A stretch of DNA of 64,000 nt from Cognatishimia coralii (GCF_037478305.1 NZ_JBBGAZ010000001.1:558001-622000), one strand, 5' to 3'; counted from the first letter of the stretch, positions 17,712 to 26,632 are shown. Made by a program: numbers and translations. The notes: generated by a model not told the origin, from the letters alone.

Positions 17712-17888
17712 ATGATGATGAACCCCAAGGCGTTTCTGCCCGCCTTTAAACAAACGCGCCACGGGCGGCTGTTCGAGCTGATCAAACAAGCCGAGTGGGT
17801 CAGTGCGACGCACCACCAAAAAGAGACCTCGCAAGAGGCCGAGATGCTGGCGTTTCGCGACATGGCGGCGGGGTCTTTGTTTCGCTAA
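17712..17888 (+). CDS. Small hypothetical protein (58 aa)
   Basis: A 58-codon frame starts with three consecutive ATG codons (MMMNPKAFLPAFKQTRHGRL) and ends SLFR. AGAGGA lies about 8 nt before the first ATG, a good ribosome binding site, and codon use matches neighbouring genes. The sequence is predicted mostly helical and contains FELIKQAEWVSATHHQKETS. No family was recognised. The coding call rests on the ribosome binding site and composition. Confidence 0.6.
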   Translation: MMMNPKAFLPAFKQTRHGRLFELIKQAEWVSATHHQKETSQEAEMLAFRDMAAGSLFR

Positions 17889-17904
17889 TTGATCACTCGG
17901 CTGG

Positions 17905-18267
17905 TTACTTTTCACCCTCACGAAAAGCCGCAGGATCAAGCCGCGCTTGCCAGTGATAATAGGTCTCGATGCCATGAGCATTGCCAAAGGCAATCAATTC
18001 AGTCCCGATCTTGCCCGGCTCGGCAAACCTCCCCACAATATAGACCATCGGTTTCAGCGGTGGGTCGTGAGGGATATTGCGTGACGCCACCCAAGCCTGC
18101 ACAAAGCTGTCTCGAGAACTGGCTTTGTCCAATCCGAACTCAATCGCGTGAGTCGCTGTCACACAGTCGATGACGTTATAACTGTCTCCATAATCATAAC
18201 GGATCTCTTGCTCGCCCCCAAGGGACGCACACAAAAGAGCTGATGCCATGGCTTCGCTGATATCCAT
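17905..18267 (-). CDS. Hypothetical protein (120 aa)
   Basis: A 120-residue soluble protein without signal peptide or membrane segment. The sequence IRYDYGDSYNVIDCVTATHAIEFGLDKA followed by SSRDSFVQAWVA has acidic residues and a lysine in a loose D..E..K spacing, recalling PD-(D/E)XK nucleases. This is too weak to assign. It meets the 58-residue gene tail to tail with a 16-bp gap. A palindrome (GTTAACC-AA-GGTTAAC) lies 15 bp upstream of its start. Confidence 0.65.
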   Translation of the reverse strand: MDISEAMASALLCASLGGEQEIRYDYGDSYNVIDCVTATHAIEFGLDKASSRDSFVQAWVASRNIPHDPPLKPMVYIVGRFAEPGKIGTELIAFGNAHGIETYYHWQARLDPAAFREGEK

Positions 18268-18281
18268 GAAAACATGGTATC

Positions 18282-18297
18282 GTTAACCAAGGTTAAC
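18282..18297. promoter_or_regulatory. GTTAACC/GGTTAAC palindrome upstream of the 120-residue gene
   Basis: Two 7-bp arms are separated by AA. They contain TTAACC half-sites like those bound by CtrA, but the spacing between TTAA units is 6, not the CtrA value of 7. It could be an operator of another regulator. Confidence 0.4.
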
Positions 18298-18351
18298 GCA
18301 ATTGGGCCTGGAACCTCTTTGGGTTAGGAAACCCAGGTAATTTGCATAGGG

Positions 18352-19059
18352 TCAGCCGCGAAATCCGGTTGCCACAACGAATTTTTCCGACGAATCCGCG
18401 CGGGAACTCGGTGGTTTCATATTCACGACTTTGTTGAACTTCTGCTTGAGCAGTTTTTGCAACTCGCCTTCAGCCCCACCGGCGAGAACTTTAGCAACAA
18501 AGGTGCCGCCCTCGTCCAGAACATCAAAGGCCAGATAGGCCGCAGCCTCGCAAAGCGCGATGATCCGAAGGTGATCGGTCTGTTTATGCCCCGAGGATGA
18601 GGCGGCCATGTCAGACATCACAACGTCAGCTTTGCCGCCCAGCCAGTCTTTGACCTTTTCATCCGCGTCGTCTTCCATGAAATCGAGCTGATGGATCTCG
18701 GCCCCCGGCAAGGGATCGACCTCTTGCAGGTCAATGCCCAAAACCGTTCCGATTTTCTTGCCGGCTTTCTCACCCAAAGCGTTCACACGCGGCACGGCAA
18801 CTTGCATCCAGCCTCCAGGCGCGCAGCCAAGGTCCACGACCCGTGCTCCGGGCACAAGAAATCGAAATTTATCGTCCAGCTCCAAAATCTTAAACGCCGC
18901 ACGCCCGCGATAGCCTTCGGCCTGTGCGCGCTTCACGTAAGGGTCGTTCAATTGCCGCTGCAACCAACGGGTCGAGCTCAGGCTACGGCCGCGAGCAGTC
19001 TTCACCTTTACCGTCAGATCCCGTTGTCCACGACCGGATGTATTTTTCTTTTTGACCAT
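18352..19059 (-). CDS. rlmE: 23S rRNA (uridine-2'-O)-methyltransferase RlmE/FtsJ
   Basis: A 235-residue SAM-dependent 2'-O-methyltransferase acting on U2552 in the A-loop of 23S rRNA. Motif I is VVDLGCAPGGWMQVA. The catalytic tetrad regions are seen as RAAFKILELD (Lys), DVVMSDMAA (Asp), FVAKVLAGG (Lys) and SSEKFVVATGF (Glu). A lysine/arginine-rich N-terminus of about 30 residues is typical for alphaproteobacterial versions. It lies 52 bp downstream of the ppx/gppA gene in the same orientation, a pairing I recall as common in Rhodobacterales. Confidence 0.95.
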   Translation of the reverse strand: MVKKKNTSGRGQRDLTVKVKTARGRSLSSTRWLQRQLNDPYVKRAQAEGYRGRAAFKILELDDKFRFLVPGARVVDLGCAPGGWMQVAVPRVNALGEKAGKKIGTVLGIDLQEVDPLPGAEIHQLDFMEDDADEKVKDWLGGKADVVMSDMAASSSGHKQTDHLRIIALCEAAAYLAFDVLDEGGTFVAKVLAGGAEGELQKLLKQKFNKVVNMKPPSSRADSSEKFVVATGFRG

Positions 19060-19111
19060 AAGTCCGCCTCAGCAAAGAGCGCCCAAAGGGAGCGATGCGC
19101 GCCCTATAGCG

Positions 19112-20224
19112 CTAATAGACACCGTCTTCCAGCACCCCATCCGCGCTCATCTGCGCATAAAGCAGCCCTTCACGCAGGCCACGGTCCGCCACAGACAACC
19201 GATCCGTCGGCCAAGCGCGCAACAAAGCCTGCAAAATCGCCGACCCAGACATAATCAACGCATGCCGATCCTGCCCAATCCGAGGATCCGCCCGCCGACC
19301 GGCAGGCCCAAGGCGCAGGTAATCGTTAATGACCGCATCGATTTGCTCCGAGGACATCCGCAAACCATCCACCTTGGTACGGTCATACCGGCGCAATCCC
19401 AGATGACTCGCGGCCACCGTCGTCACAGTCCCTGAGGTGCCAACGATCTGAAACCCTTCGCGCGATTGTTCGTCCGCATAGGGTGCGAAATCCGCCAGCT
19501 TCTCTTCAAAGAACCAGCTCATCAACGCAAAGCGCGCGGAATCATCGTCCACGTCATTGAATTGATCCCTCAGCGTCGCGACGCCCAGAGGCACAGAGAT
19601 CCAATCCACCACCCGCGCCGCTGGAAACGGCGTTTCAAGCTTATTGAACCCCGAATGCATCCGCATAATGGCCTTGGGCCGATCCACCGGCGCCACATTG
19701 CTCAGATCAATCCACACAAGTTCCGTAGAACCGCCGCCAATATCCACCACCAAGAGCTGTTCCGTCTTGGTGCTAACCAAAGGCGCGCAGCTGATCACCG
19801 CCAGACGCGCTTCTTCCTCGGGCTTGATGATTTCAAGCGTCAGCCCGGTCTCGCGGCGCACCTGTTTGACGAAATCTTTTGAATTGCGCGCGCGCCGACA
19901 GGCCTCGGTCGCCACCAAACGCATGCGCTTCACGCCATGACGCTTCAGTTTCTGCTGACAGATCCGCATCGCCTGAATCGTGCGCCGCATGGACCCGCGG
20001 GACAGACGGCCGGTGGTCTCTAGCCCTGCCCCAAGCTGCACGGATTTAGAAAAGCTGTCGACCACATGAAACTGACTGCCCTTAGGTTGAGCAATCAGCA
20101 TGCGACAGCTGTTGGTTCCCAGATCCAAAGCGGCGTAAAGCTCGCTGGGATCGGGTCGGTTCGGCGCGGGGCTCTCTACCGGTTTTGGGAACGCGCCCGC
20201 ACCTTTGGGACGCTTTGGCGCCAT
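19112..20224 (-). CDS. Ppx/GppA-family phosphatase
   Basis: A 370-residue ASKHA-fold phosphatase of the exopolyphosphatase / pppGpp phosphatase family. After a basic, proline-rich 30-residue N-terminus come the phosphate-1 motif YAALDLGTNSCRMLI and the phosphate-2 motif LVVDIGGGSTELVWI, then QIVGTSGTVTTVAA. It lacks the extended C-terminal HD domain of E. coli Ppx and so resembles short GppA-like forms. Whether it cleaves polyphosphate or pppGpp cannot be told. It lies upstream of rlmE on the same strand. Confidence 0.9.
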   Translation of the reverse strand: MAPKRPKGAGAFPKPVESPAPNRPDPSELYAALDLGTNSCRMLIAQPKGSQFHVVDSFSKSVQLGAGLETTGRLSRGSMRRTIQAMRICQQKLKRHGVKRMRLVATEACRRARNSKDFVKQVRRETGLTLEIIKPEEEARLAVISCAPLVSTKTEQLLVVDIGGGSTELVWIDLSNVAPVDRPKAIMRMHSGFNKLETPFPAARVVDWISVPLGVATLRDQFNDVDDDSARFALMSWFFEEKLADFAPYADEQSREGFQIVGTSGTVTTVAASHLGLRRYDRTKVDGLRMSSEQIDAVINDYLRLGPAGRRADPRIGQDRHALIMSGSAILQALLRAWPTDRLSVADRGLREGLLYAQMSADGVLEDGVY

Positions 20225-20467
20225 AGTTCACGCCTTCCATATCGAGTTAGTCTCAGCCTAGACCCGATATTGACTTCCCGCAATCCCGCAGATTTCCAAT
20301 TCAAGAAGATCATTAAGATTTTTCATGGGCCTCACTGTGGAGCGACCGCAACAAACCGTCTATGACACAAGAGGTCGCAGCTTGCGTCCCATAAGTCGAA
20401 AACGAACATAGAGAACTCCCCCCCTGTGATTACCTATGGATCACCGTTTAGGAGGTAGAATCAGATC
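20225..20467 (+). promoter_or_regulatory. Leader/promoter region of the PF13769-metF-pterin methyltransferase operon
   Basis: This 243-bp gap ahead of the operon contains an AGCGACC/GGTCGC inverted repeat at 20341-20378 and a GTGAT/ATCAC pair nearer the start. The ribosome binding site TAGGAGG lies 11-17 nt before the ATG at 20468. I could not match it to a known riboswitch class. A regulator of methionine metabolism would be expected to act here. Confidence 0.35.
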
Positions 20468-20764
20468 ATGCATGATGTCACGATTGTTTATTGGCGCGAT
20501 ATCCCAGCCCAGGTGATTGTGGGCAAAGGGCGTCGTGGTGCGAAAAAACAGCTCGCAGAGCGGTTTGAGCAGGCAATCGACCGTGCGGCGATGAAAGTCG
20601 GCGCGGCGGACACTGATGCGTATCTGGCCGAATGGCGCAAAGCCGCGCCCTACCAAATGGACGGCACCCCAGCCGAAATCGTCGAGGCCGAAGCGGCTCG
20701 ACTTGAGGCAGAGTTTGATCAGGAGAAAATCAAAGCCCTGATCGCGAATGAAGGATGGGAATGA
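20468..20764 (+). CDS. PF13769 ("virulence factor") small protein
   Basis: A 98-residue cytoplasmic protein with the PF13769 signature. It opens VTIVYWRDIPAQVIVGKGRRGAK and later has AYLAEWRKAAPYQ, then an acidic helical end. The family label is historical and not informative. TAGGAGG precedes the ATG. It is the first gene of a three-gene unit with a methylene-THF reductase homologue and a methyl-THF methyltransferase, so a role in methyl transfer to methionine is likely by context. No catalytic motif is visible. It could be a folding or activation factor. Confidence 0.85.
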   Translation: MHDVTIVYWRDIPAQVIVGKGRRGAKKQLAERFEQAIDRAAMKVGAADTDAYLAEWRKAAPYQMDGTPAEIVEAEAARLEAEFDQEKIKALIANEGWE

Positions 20765-20799
20765 CCCGCGTGCGGGGCAATCAGCTTTGGGAGGCCGTC

Positions 20800-21723
20800 A
20801 TGGCGCTTTTGAACTTTAAAAAGAAAACCGAGTCCGGCACCGTTGTGACGCCGGAGGTTGAGGCCTTTCTGGATGGCTATTCCATCGAGGTCATGCCGCG
20901 CACTGCAGAGAAGGTCGAGGATTTTCGCGATCTGCTGCCCCAAGGCACCCGTGTCTATATCGCCCATATCGAAGGCACGCCGATTGAGGACATGGTGAAG
21001 ACCGCCGCGCGTATCGCGGGCGAAGGCTATAACGTCATGCCGCATTTCCCAGCGCGCATCATCAAGGACAAAGCCACACTGGAAAACTGGATCGCCATGT
21101 ATCAAGGCGAAGCCGGCGTGAAACAGGCGCTTTTGCTGGCCGGTGGTGTGACCACGCCGCATGGCGAATTTGACAGCTCTATGCAGCTTTTGGAGACCGG
21201 TCTCTTTGATAAAGCGGGTTTCACCAATCTGCATGTTGCAGGCCACCCAGAGGGCAACAAAGACATCGACCCAGATGGGTCCACCAAGAACGTCGACGAC
21301 GCGCTGCGCTGGAAAAACAAATTCAACGAGACCACCGATGCCTCTATGGCGCTGGCAACCCAGTTCGCCTTTGACGCAAAGCCGATCATTGCCTGGGCCG
21401 ATGGTCTGAAAGAAGCCGGTATCGACCTGCCGATCCACATCGGCATCGCCGGCCCTGCGAAACTGCAGACCCTGATCAAATTCGCCATCGCCTGCGGCGT
21501 CGGTCCTTCTCTGAAGGTTCTGCAGAAACGCGCGATGGATGTGACGAAACTCTTGCTGCCCTATGAGCCAACCGATGTGATCGCCGAGCTCGCCGCCCAC
21601 AAAGCTGCGAACCCGGATTTCAACATCGAGAAGGTGCACTTCTTCCCACTGGGCGGCATTAAAACAAACGCAAAATGGGCCATCGAAAACGGCGGTTCCT
21701 CTACGAAACCTGTGAACGGATAA
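20800..21723 (+). CDS. Methylenetetrahydrofolate reductase family protein
   Basis: A 307-residue (beta/alpha)8-barrel protein of the MetF family, expected to make 5-methyl-THF. SIEVMPRTAEKVEDF matches the N-terminal strand carrying the catalytic glutamate of MetF. LLLAGGV, LHVAGHPEGN, ALATQFAFDAKPI and IGIAGPA follow in the usual order. The ATG at 20800 has GGGAGG six bases upstream, which decides against an ATG at 20755 overlapping the previous gene. It lies 35 bp after the PF13769 gene and 9 bp before the pterin methyltransferase gene. It is a divergent branch of MetF; reductase activity is inferred. Confidence 0.88.
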   Translation: MALLNFKKKTESGTVVTPEVEAFLDGYSIEVMPRTAEKVEDFRDLLPQGTRVYIAHIEGTPIEDMVKTAARIAGEGYNVMPHFPARIIKDKATLENWIAMYQGEAGVKQALLLAGGVTTPHGEFDSSMQLLETGLFDKAGFTNLHVAGHPEGNKDIDPDGSTKNVDDALRWKNKFNETTDASMALATQFAFDAKPIIAWADGLKEAGIDLPIHIGIAGPAKLQTLIKFAIACGVGPSLKVLQKRAMDVTKLLLPYEPTDVIAELAAHKAANPDFNIEKVHFFPLGGIKTNAKWAIENGGSSTKPVNG

Positions 21724-21732
21724 GGAAAAAGA

Positions 21733-22803
21733 ATGACCCGTACCGTTGTAGAATCCGGCTCTCAGACCGCCATTATCGGTTTTGATCAGCCTTTCGCCGT
21801 GATTGGCGAGCGCATCAACCCGACAGGCCGTAAGATCCTGAATGCCGAGCTGGAAGCAGGCAATTTTGAGCGCGTCAAAGCCGACGCGATTGCTCAGGTC
21901 GAGGCTGGCGCGACCATTCTGGACATCAACTCTGGTGCTGTGTTCAGCAATAAGATGGCCGAAGACGTGCGCTATGCGGACAACAACTTTGTCGAGCCAG
22001 AGCTGATGCGCCAACTGGTCGAAGTTGTGCAAAGCGTCACCGACATCCCGCTTTGTATCGACAGCTCTGTGCCCGGTGCTCTGGAAGCTGGTCTTGAAGC
22101 CGCAAAAGGCCGTCCCCTGCTGAACTCTGTGACTGGCGAAGAAGAGCGTCTGGAACTCGTGCTTCCTCTGGTCAAAAAATACAACGTGCCTGTGGTTGCG
22201 ATTTCCAACGACGACACCGGGATCTCTGAGGATCCAGAAGTGCGCTTTGCGGTTGCGAAAAAGATCGTGGAGCGTGCGGCGGATTTCGGCATTCCAGCCC
22301 ATGACATCGTGGTCGACCCTCTCGTGATGCCAATCGGCGCGATGGGCACCGCTGGCCTGCAGGTGTTTGAACTGAACCGCCGTCTGCGCAATGAGCTGGG
22401 TGTGAACACCACCTGTGGCGCGTCCAACATCTCCTTCGGTCTGCCAAACCGCCACGGCATCAACAACGCCTTCCTGCCAATGGCAATGGCGACAGGCATG
22501 ACCTCTGCGATTATGAACCCAGTGGCGCTGCCTGTGGGTCCAAAGAAGATCGCTGAAAAGAAAGCAGAGCTGGAAACAGCGGGTATCGTGATCCCTGCAG
22601 ATATGGATGATGAGACCTTTGTGACCATGTTCGGGATGGGCTCGACTAAGCCACGTCCTGGGAAAGAAATGGAAGCGATCCGCGCGGCCAACTTCCTGAC
22701 CAACAATGACGATGGGGGTGCCGCTTGGATCAAGTTCAACGCTGCCCCTGCGAAAGAAGGCGGCCGCGGTCGCCGTGGCGGTGGACGTCGTCGTCGCGCC
22801 TAA
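21733..22803 (+). CDS. Methyltetrahydrofolate:corrinoid methyltransferase (pterin-binding module of split MetH)
   Basis: A 356-residue TIM-barrel pterin-binding protein. It starts with FAVIGERINPTGRK, followed by ILDINSGAV, LCIDSSVPGALEAGL, LLNSVTGEEER, VVDPLVMPIGAMG and TTCGASNISFGLPNRHG. These are the folate- and barrel-core motifs of MeTr/AcsE and of the second module of MetH. It should move the methyl group of 5-methyl-THF to cob(I)alamin on a separate corrinoid protein. No cobalamin- or homocysteine-binding domain is fused. The C-terminus ends in an arginine/glycine tail, GGRGRRGGGRRRRA, not part of the fold. It is followed by a strong terminator. Confidence 0.92.
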   Translation: MTRTVVESGSQTAIIGFDQPFAVIGERINPTGRKILNAELEAGNFERVKADAIAQVEAGATILDINSGAVFSNKMAEDVRYADNNFVEPELMRQLVEVVQSVTDIPLCIDSSVPGALEAGLEAAKGRPLLNSVTGEEERLELVLPLVKKYNVPVVAISNDDTGISEDPEVRFAVAKKIVERAADFGIPAHDIVVDPLVMPIGAMGTAGLQVFELNRRLRNELGVNTTCGASNISFGLPNRHGINNAFLPMAMATGMTSAIMNPVALPVGPKKIAEKKAELETAGIVIPADMDDETFVTMFGMGSTKPRPGKEMEAIRAANFLTNNDDGGAAWIKFNAAPAKEGGRGRRGGGRRRRA

Positions 22804-22821
22804 GCGCCAAGTCAAAACAAC

Positions 22822-22849
22822 AAAAGCCCCGCCAATGCGGGGCTTTTTT
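22822..22849 (+). terminator. Intrinsic terminator after the pterin methyltransferase gene
   Basis: AAAAGCCCCGC pairs with GCGGGGCTTTT around loop CAAT, with a six-T run. The A-rich left arm means it can also act on the opposite strand, ending the pgi transcript. Confidence 0.93.
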
Positions 22850-22915
22850 GTGTCCGATTTCTTTTAAAGAAATCGAAATCGGAAACCTTAAAAGTATCCG
22901 CATCACTTTTAAAGT

Positions 22916-24511
22916 TCAACGCAGAGCATTGATTTTACTGATGATTGCAGATGTCGCCGGATGCACTTCACTTAGGTCAGCGTCTACTTCTACAGCAGGC
23001 AGCAATTTGTTTGCCAGTTCCTTGCCAAGCTCGACACCCCATTGGTCATAAGAGTTGATCCCGAGGATCACCCCCTCGACAAAGACCCGATGCTCATACA
23101 GCGCCACGATCTGTCCCAAAACAAAGGGCGTCAGCTTCTGATACACCAAAGTCGTCGACGGTCGATTGCCTGCAAAGACCCGCTGCATCGCATGGGCCTC
23201 CAGAGCCTCGCCTTCATGACCCGCAGCCGCCATCCGCTCTTTGGCAACCTCATAGCTGCGCCCCAAGAGCAAGGCCTCTGACTGCGCTAAGCAATTGGCA
23301 AGAATGGCTTTGTGGTGGTGCGCAAGCTCAGGTTCATGCCCCTCAGCCCCCACCATAAACTCGCATGGCACAACTTGTTTGCCCTGATGGATCAGCTGAT
23401 AAAAGGCGTGCTGGCCGTTCGTGCCGGGCTCTCCCCAGACGATTGGACCAACAGTCTGAGAAACCTCTTTGCCATCGCGGGTCACGCTTTTGCCGTTACT
23501 CTCCATCTCCATCTGTTGCAGATAGGCCGGAAAGCGCAGAAGGCGCTGCTCATAGGGCAAGACCGCACGGGTCGCATGCCCATGGATCTGATGATGCCAA
23601 ATCCCAACCAATGCCAAGGCAATCGGCATGTTTTGCGACAGATCAGCCGTCACAAAATGCTGATCCATTGCTTGAGCACCACGCAGGAAGTCATTGAAAT
23701 CATTTGTGCCAATAGCCAACATGATCGACAGACCAATCGGGCCCCACATGGAGTAGCGCCCTCCGACCCAATCCTCGAACCCAAAGACCCGTTCCGCCGG
23801 AATACCAAATGCCGCCGTGGCCTCAAGGTTCGTTGAGATCGCCGCAAACTGCGCCGCCGGATCAGACACAGACTTTGCCATCCAATCCCGCACAGAGGTT
23901 GCATTCATCATGGTTTCCTGCGTCGTAAATGTCTTGGACGCCACCAGAACCAAGGTCGTCGCAGGGTCCAAACCATCGAGCGTATCAGCCAGATCCGCGC
24001 CATCCACGTTCGAGATGAAATGCGTGCGTGGCCCGTCGGCGTAAGGTTTTAAAGCAATCGTCGCCATCACGGGCCCAAGATCAGACCCGCCGATCCCGAT
24101 ATTCACGACATCGGTGATCTTGCCGCCCTGCCCTTTGAATTCACCAGACCGCACGGCCTCGGCAAAATCACCCATCTTGGCCAAAACCTCTTTGACTCCC
24201 GGCATGACGTCTTCGCCGTCGACCTCAACAGGTCCACCGTCCAGATTGCGCAGCGCGGTGTGCAGAACCGCGCGATCCTCGGTGACGTTGATCTTTTCGC
24301 CCGCAAACATAGAATCGCGCCATTTCGCGACCTCGGCTTGCTCTGCCAACCTAACCAGATCTTCCCAGCAGGCTTCTGTTATGTCCGTCTTTGCGTAGTC
24401 AAAATAGAGACCATCTGCGGTGATCGAAAACGCCTCAGACCGTCCCCCATCTTCAAATAAATCAACAATACGAGGCGCCTGCGCCTGATGAGCTTTCAAC
24501 ACGTCCCACAT
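22916..24511 (-). CDS. pgi: Glucose-6-phosphate isomerase
   Basis: A 531-residue phosphoglucose isomerase interconverting glucose-6-P and fructose-6-P. The sugar-phosphate motif INVTEDRAVLHTALRN, the conserved VVNIGIGGSDLGPVM, and the catalytic glutamate/histidine region ESNGKSVTRDG with GTNGQHAFYQLIHQG are present. The start is MWDVLKAHQ; GGAG lies inside the end of pgl, four bases before which that gene stops. A longer frame upstream is an artefact. It is the last gene of zwf-pgl-pgi, feeding hexose phosphate into the Entner-Doudoroff or pentose phosphate route. Confidence 0.97.
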   Translation of the reverse strand: MWDVLKAHQAQAPRIVDLFEDGGRSEAFSITADGLYFDYAKTDITEACWEDLVRLAEQAEVAKWRDSMFAGEKINVTEDRAVLHTALRNLDGGPVEVDGEDVMPGVKEVLAKMGDFAEAVRSGEFKGQGGKITDVVNIGIGGSDLGPVMATIALKPYADGPRTHFISNVDGADLADTLDGLDPATTLVLVASKTFTTQETMMNATSVRDWMAKSVSDPAAQFAAISTNLEATAAFGIPAERVFGFEDWVGGRYSMWGPIGLSIMLAIGTNDFNDFLRGAQAMDQHFVTADLSQNMPIALALVGIWHHQIHGHATRAVLPYEQRLLRFPAYLQQMEMESNGKSVTRDGKEVSQTVGPIVWGEPGTNGQHAFYQLIHQGKQVVPCEFMVGAEGHEPELAHHHKAILANCLAQSEALLLGRSYEVAKERMAAAGHEGEALEAHAMQRVFAGNRPSTTLVYQKLTPFVLGQIVALYEHRVFVEGVILGINSYDQWGVELGKELANKLLPAVEVDADLSEVHPATSAIISKINALR

Positions 24512-24515
24512 AGGG

Positions 24516-25187
24516 TTACTCCGTCCAATGAACTGTTGCGCCGTCCAAAACGGCGGCGATGGGGGCCTCGACATGCGGCAAAGTCCGCGCCTTTTGCAGC
24601 GCGTCCATCTTGTCCTGCCCTTTGAAAACAACGTGTTTGGCCAGCGCGCCATTGAGAGCCCGCGCTGACAGCGTGATCCGCGCCTCGGGCTGACTTTCAG
24701 GCCGTACCGGCAACAAAATCGGCGCGTGCGCGTCCAAAGCCGCCGCGATGTAGGGGCTATCGGGGAACAAAGACGCCGTATGCATATCCGCTCCCATGCC
24801 CAAGACCGCCACGGCGATGGGCAGATCGGCCTCGATGGCCTCCATTAGCCCCGCGAGTGACTCCTCTGGTTCCGGCGTTTCCGCGTAAAGCGGCACCATC
24901 CGCGCCGAAGCCGCGCGATTGACCAAGAGCCGCTCGCGCACCAACCGTGTATTTGAGCGCGGATGATCCCCCGGCACCCAACGTTCGTCGGTCAGCACCA
25001 CATCAACACGCGACCAATCCAAGTCCGCCGCACACAAATCGTCAAAAATCGGCCCCGGCGTGGTCCCCCCCGGCACCGCGAGCATCGCGCGATCCGCGTT
25101 GTGCAGCGCAACCGTCAAATCCCCCGCGATTCTTTGCGCGACCTCAATCGCCATCATGTCAAAATCGCTGTATTTCTCGATCTTCAT
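24516..25187 (-). CDS. pgl: 6-Phosphogluconolactonase
   Basis: A 223-residue lactonase hydrolysing 6-phosphogluconolactone to 6-phosphogluconate. MLAVPGGTTPGPIFDDL and VVLTDERWVPGDHPRSNTR are the family phosphate- and substrate-binding motifs, and AVLGMGADMHTASLFP carries the conserved DGHTASLFP-type loop, here with MHTASLFP. The start MKIEKYSDF overlaps the zwf stop by four bases (ATGA), indicating coupled translation. Confidence 0.96.
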   Translation of the reverse strand: MKIEKYSDFDMMAIEVAQRIAGDLTVALHNADRAMLAVPGGTTPGPIFDDLCAADLDWSRVDVVLTDERWVPGDHPRSNTRLVRERLLVNRAASARMVPLYAETPEPEESLAGLMEAIEADLPIAVAVLGMGADMHTASLFPDSPYIAAALDAHAPILLPVRPESQPEARITLSARALNGALAKHVVFKGQDKMDALQKARTLPHVEAPIAAVLDGATVHWTE

Positions 25188-26632
25188 CGACCAATTTCCC
25201 GCCAATTGCGCCCGTCGCGTTCGATCAGCAAATCCGCGTCAGTTGGGCCGTTAGAAAAGCTCTCATAGGGCTTTGGGACATCGTGACGCGCCTCCCAGCC
25301 CTGAATGATCGGGTCGGTCCAAGCCCAGGCGGCCTCGACCTCGTCGTCACGCATGAACAGCGTCTGATTGCCCCGGATCACGTCCATAATCAGCCGCTCA
25401 TAGGCGTCAGGTGTGTCGGCGTCCTCGCCCAAAGCCTCAGCAAAGCTCATGTCCAGAGGCACATCCATCAGACGCATCCCCCCGGGGCCCGGCTCTTTGA
25501 TGGTCACGCGCAGGTTAATGCCTTCGTCGGGCTGCAGCTGAATGCGCAGTTCGTTGTGGTGTTCGCCCGCCTCGGGGCCAAAAATCGAATGCGGGGTCTG
25601 CTTAAAGACCACATTGATCTCGCTATCGCGCGCCTTCAGCCGTTTGCCCGTACGCAGATAAAACGGCGTGCCCGCCCACCGCCAATTGCTGACGTGACAC
25701 TTCAAAGCAATGTAGCTTTCCGTCCGCGACCGCGGATCGCCCACGTCCTCGCGATAGGTCACCTCGTCAGAACTGTCGGTATATTGGCCTCGCACAATGT
25801 GATGCGGCTCAACCGGAGTCAGCGCGCGAATGACCTTGAGTTTTTCGTCCCGCACGGCGTCGGGTTCAAAGAAAGACGGCGGCTCCATGGCGGTCAGACA
25901 CAAGAGCTGCATCAGGTGGTTCTGCACCATATCCCGCATGGCACCCGACTTGTCGTAATAGGCACCACGCCCCCCAACGCCCACGTCCTCGGCGACAGAA
26001 ATCTGTATGTGATCAATGTATTGGCTGTTCCAGAGCGGCTCAAAGAGCATATTGCCGAAGCGTACCGCCATCAGGTTCTGTACTGTTTCTTTGCCGAGGT
26101 AATGATCGATCCGGTAAATCTGGCTCTCGTCAAAATGGCGTCGCAGAGTGGCGTTCAGGGCCTTAGCACTCTCTTGATCGCGGCCAAATGGTTTTTCGAC
26201 GACGATCCGCGTTTCCGTATCCACCAACCCATGTTTGTGAAGCCGCTCGGCGAGCGCTTCAAACAAGCTCGGGCCAACCGAGAAGTAAAACGCGCGGACC
26301 TTATCAAAGGCAGGCAGTTTTGCTGCCAAATCCGCCCAGCCCTCTTCGCCCAAAGCGTCGATGGTCACATAGTCCAGCGTGTCGACAAAGCCCGAGATCT
26401 GATCGGCATCCGGCGTGCCAAGCGCATCCTCGACCGCCTCAACCACGAAATCCTGAAACCCAGACAGATCCAACTCGGACCGCGCTGCAGCGATAATTCG
26501 CGACCCAACCGGCATCTGCCCATCGCAAAACCGTTTAAACAACCCCGGCAGGATTTTGCGGCGCGCCAGATCGCCTGTGCCCCCAAAAATCACCAGATCG
26601 AATGTTTCAACCGGAATAATACGCGAAACCAT
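25184..26632 (-). CDS. zwf: Glucose-6-phosphate 1-dehydrogenase
   Basis: A 482-residue NAD(P)-dependent dehydrogenase. LVIFGGTGDLARRKILPGL is the dinucleotide-binding loop, RIDHYLGKETVQNLMAVRF holds the catalytic histidine region, and the C-terminal domain reads AGTPFYLRTGKRL. The start MVSRIIPVETF is chosen because AGAGGG stands six bases upstream. It is the promoter-proximal gene of zwf-pgl-pgi and provides NADPH and 6-phosphogluconate. It is divergent from the radical SAM gene at 26806. Confidence 0.97.
   Translation of the reverse strand: MVSRIIPVETFDLVIFGGTGDLARRKILPGLFKRFCDGQMPVGSRIIAAARSELDLSGFQDFVVEAVEDALGTPDADQISGFVDTLDYVTIDALGEEGWADLAAKLPAFDKVRAFYFSVGPSLFEALAERLHKHGLVDTETRIVVEKPFGRDQESAKALNATLRRHFDESQIYRIDHYLGKETVQNLMAVRFGNMLFEPLWNSQYIDHIQISVAEDVGVGGRGAYYDKSGAMRDMVQNHLMQLLCLTAMEPPSFFEPDAVRDEKLKVIRALTPVEPHHIVRGQYTDSSDEVTYREDVGDPRSRTESYIALKCHVSNWRWAGTPFYLRTGKRLKARDSEINVVFKQTPHSIFGPEAGEHHNELRIQLQPDEGINLRVTIKEPGPGGMRLMDVPLDMSFAEALGEDADTPDAYERLIMDVIRGNQTLFMRDDEVEAAWAWTDPIIQGWEARHDVPKPYESFSNGPTDADLLIERDGRNWREIGR

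Noticed and set aside
20391..20415. GAAC..GAAC pair upstream of the PF13769 gene as an SOS box
   Set aside because: The spacing is five bases, not seven, so it does not fit the LexA operator.
20719..22815. 698-codon open frame opposite the metF/pterin methyltransferase genes
   Set aside because: It is antisense to well-supported genes and its composition is that of a shadow frame.
24512..24652. Longer pgi frame starting at 24652
   Set aside because: It overlaps pgl on the same strand in another frame and adds arginine- and proline-rich sequence; the normal Pgi start is at 24511.
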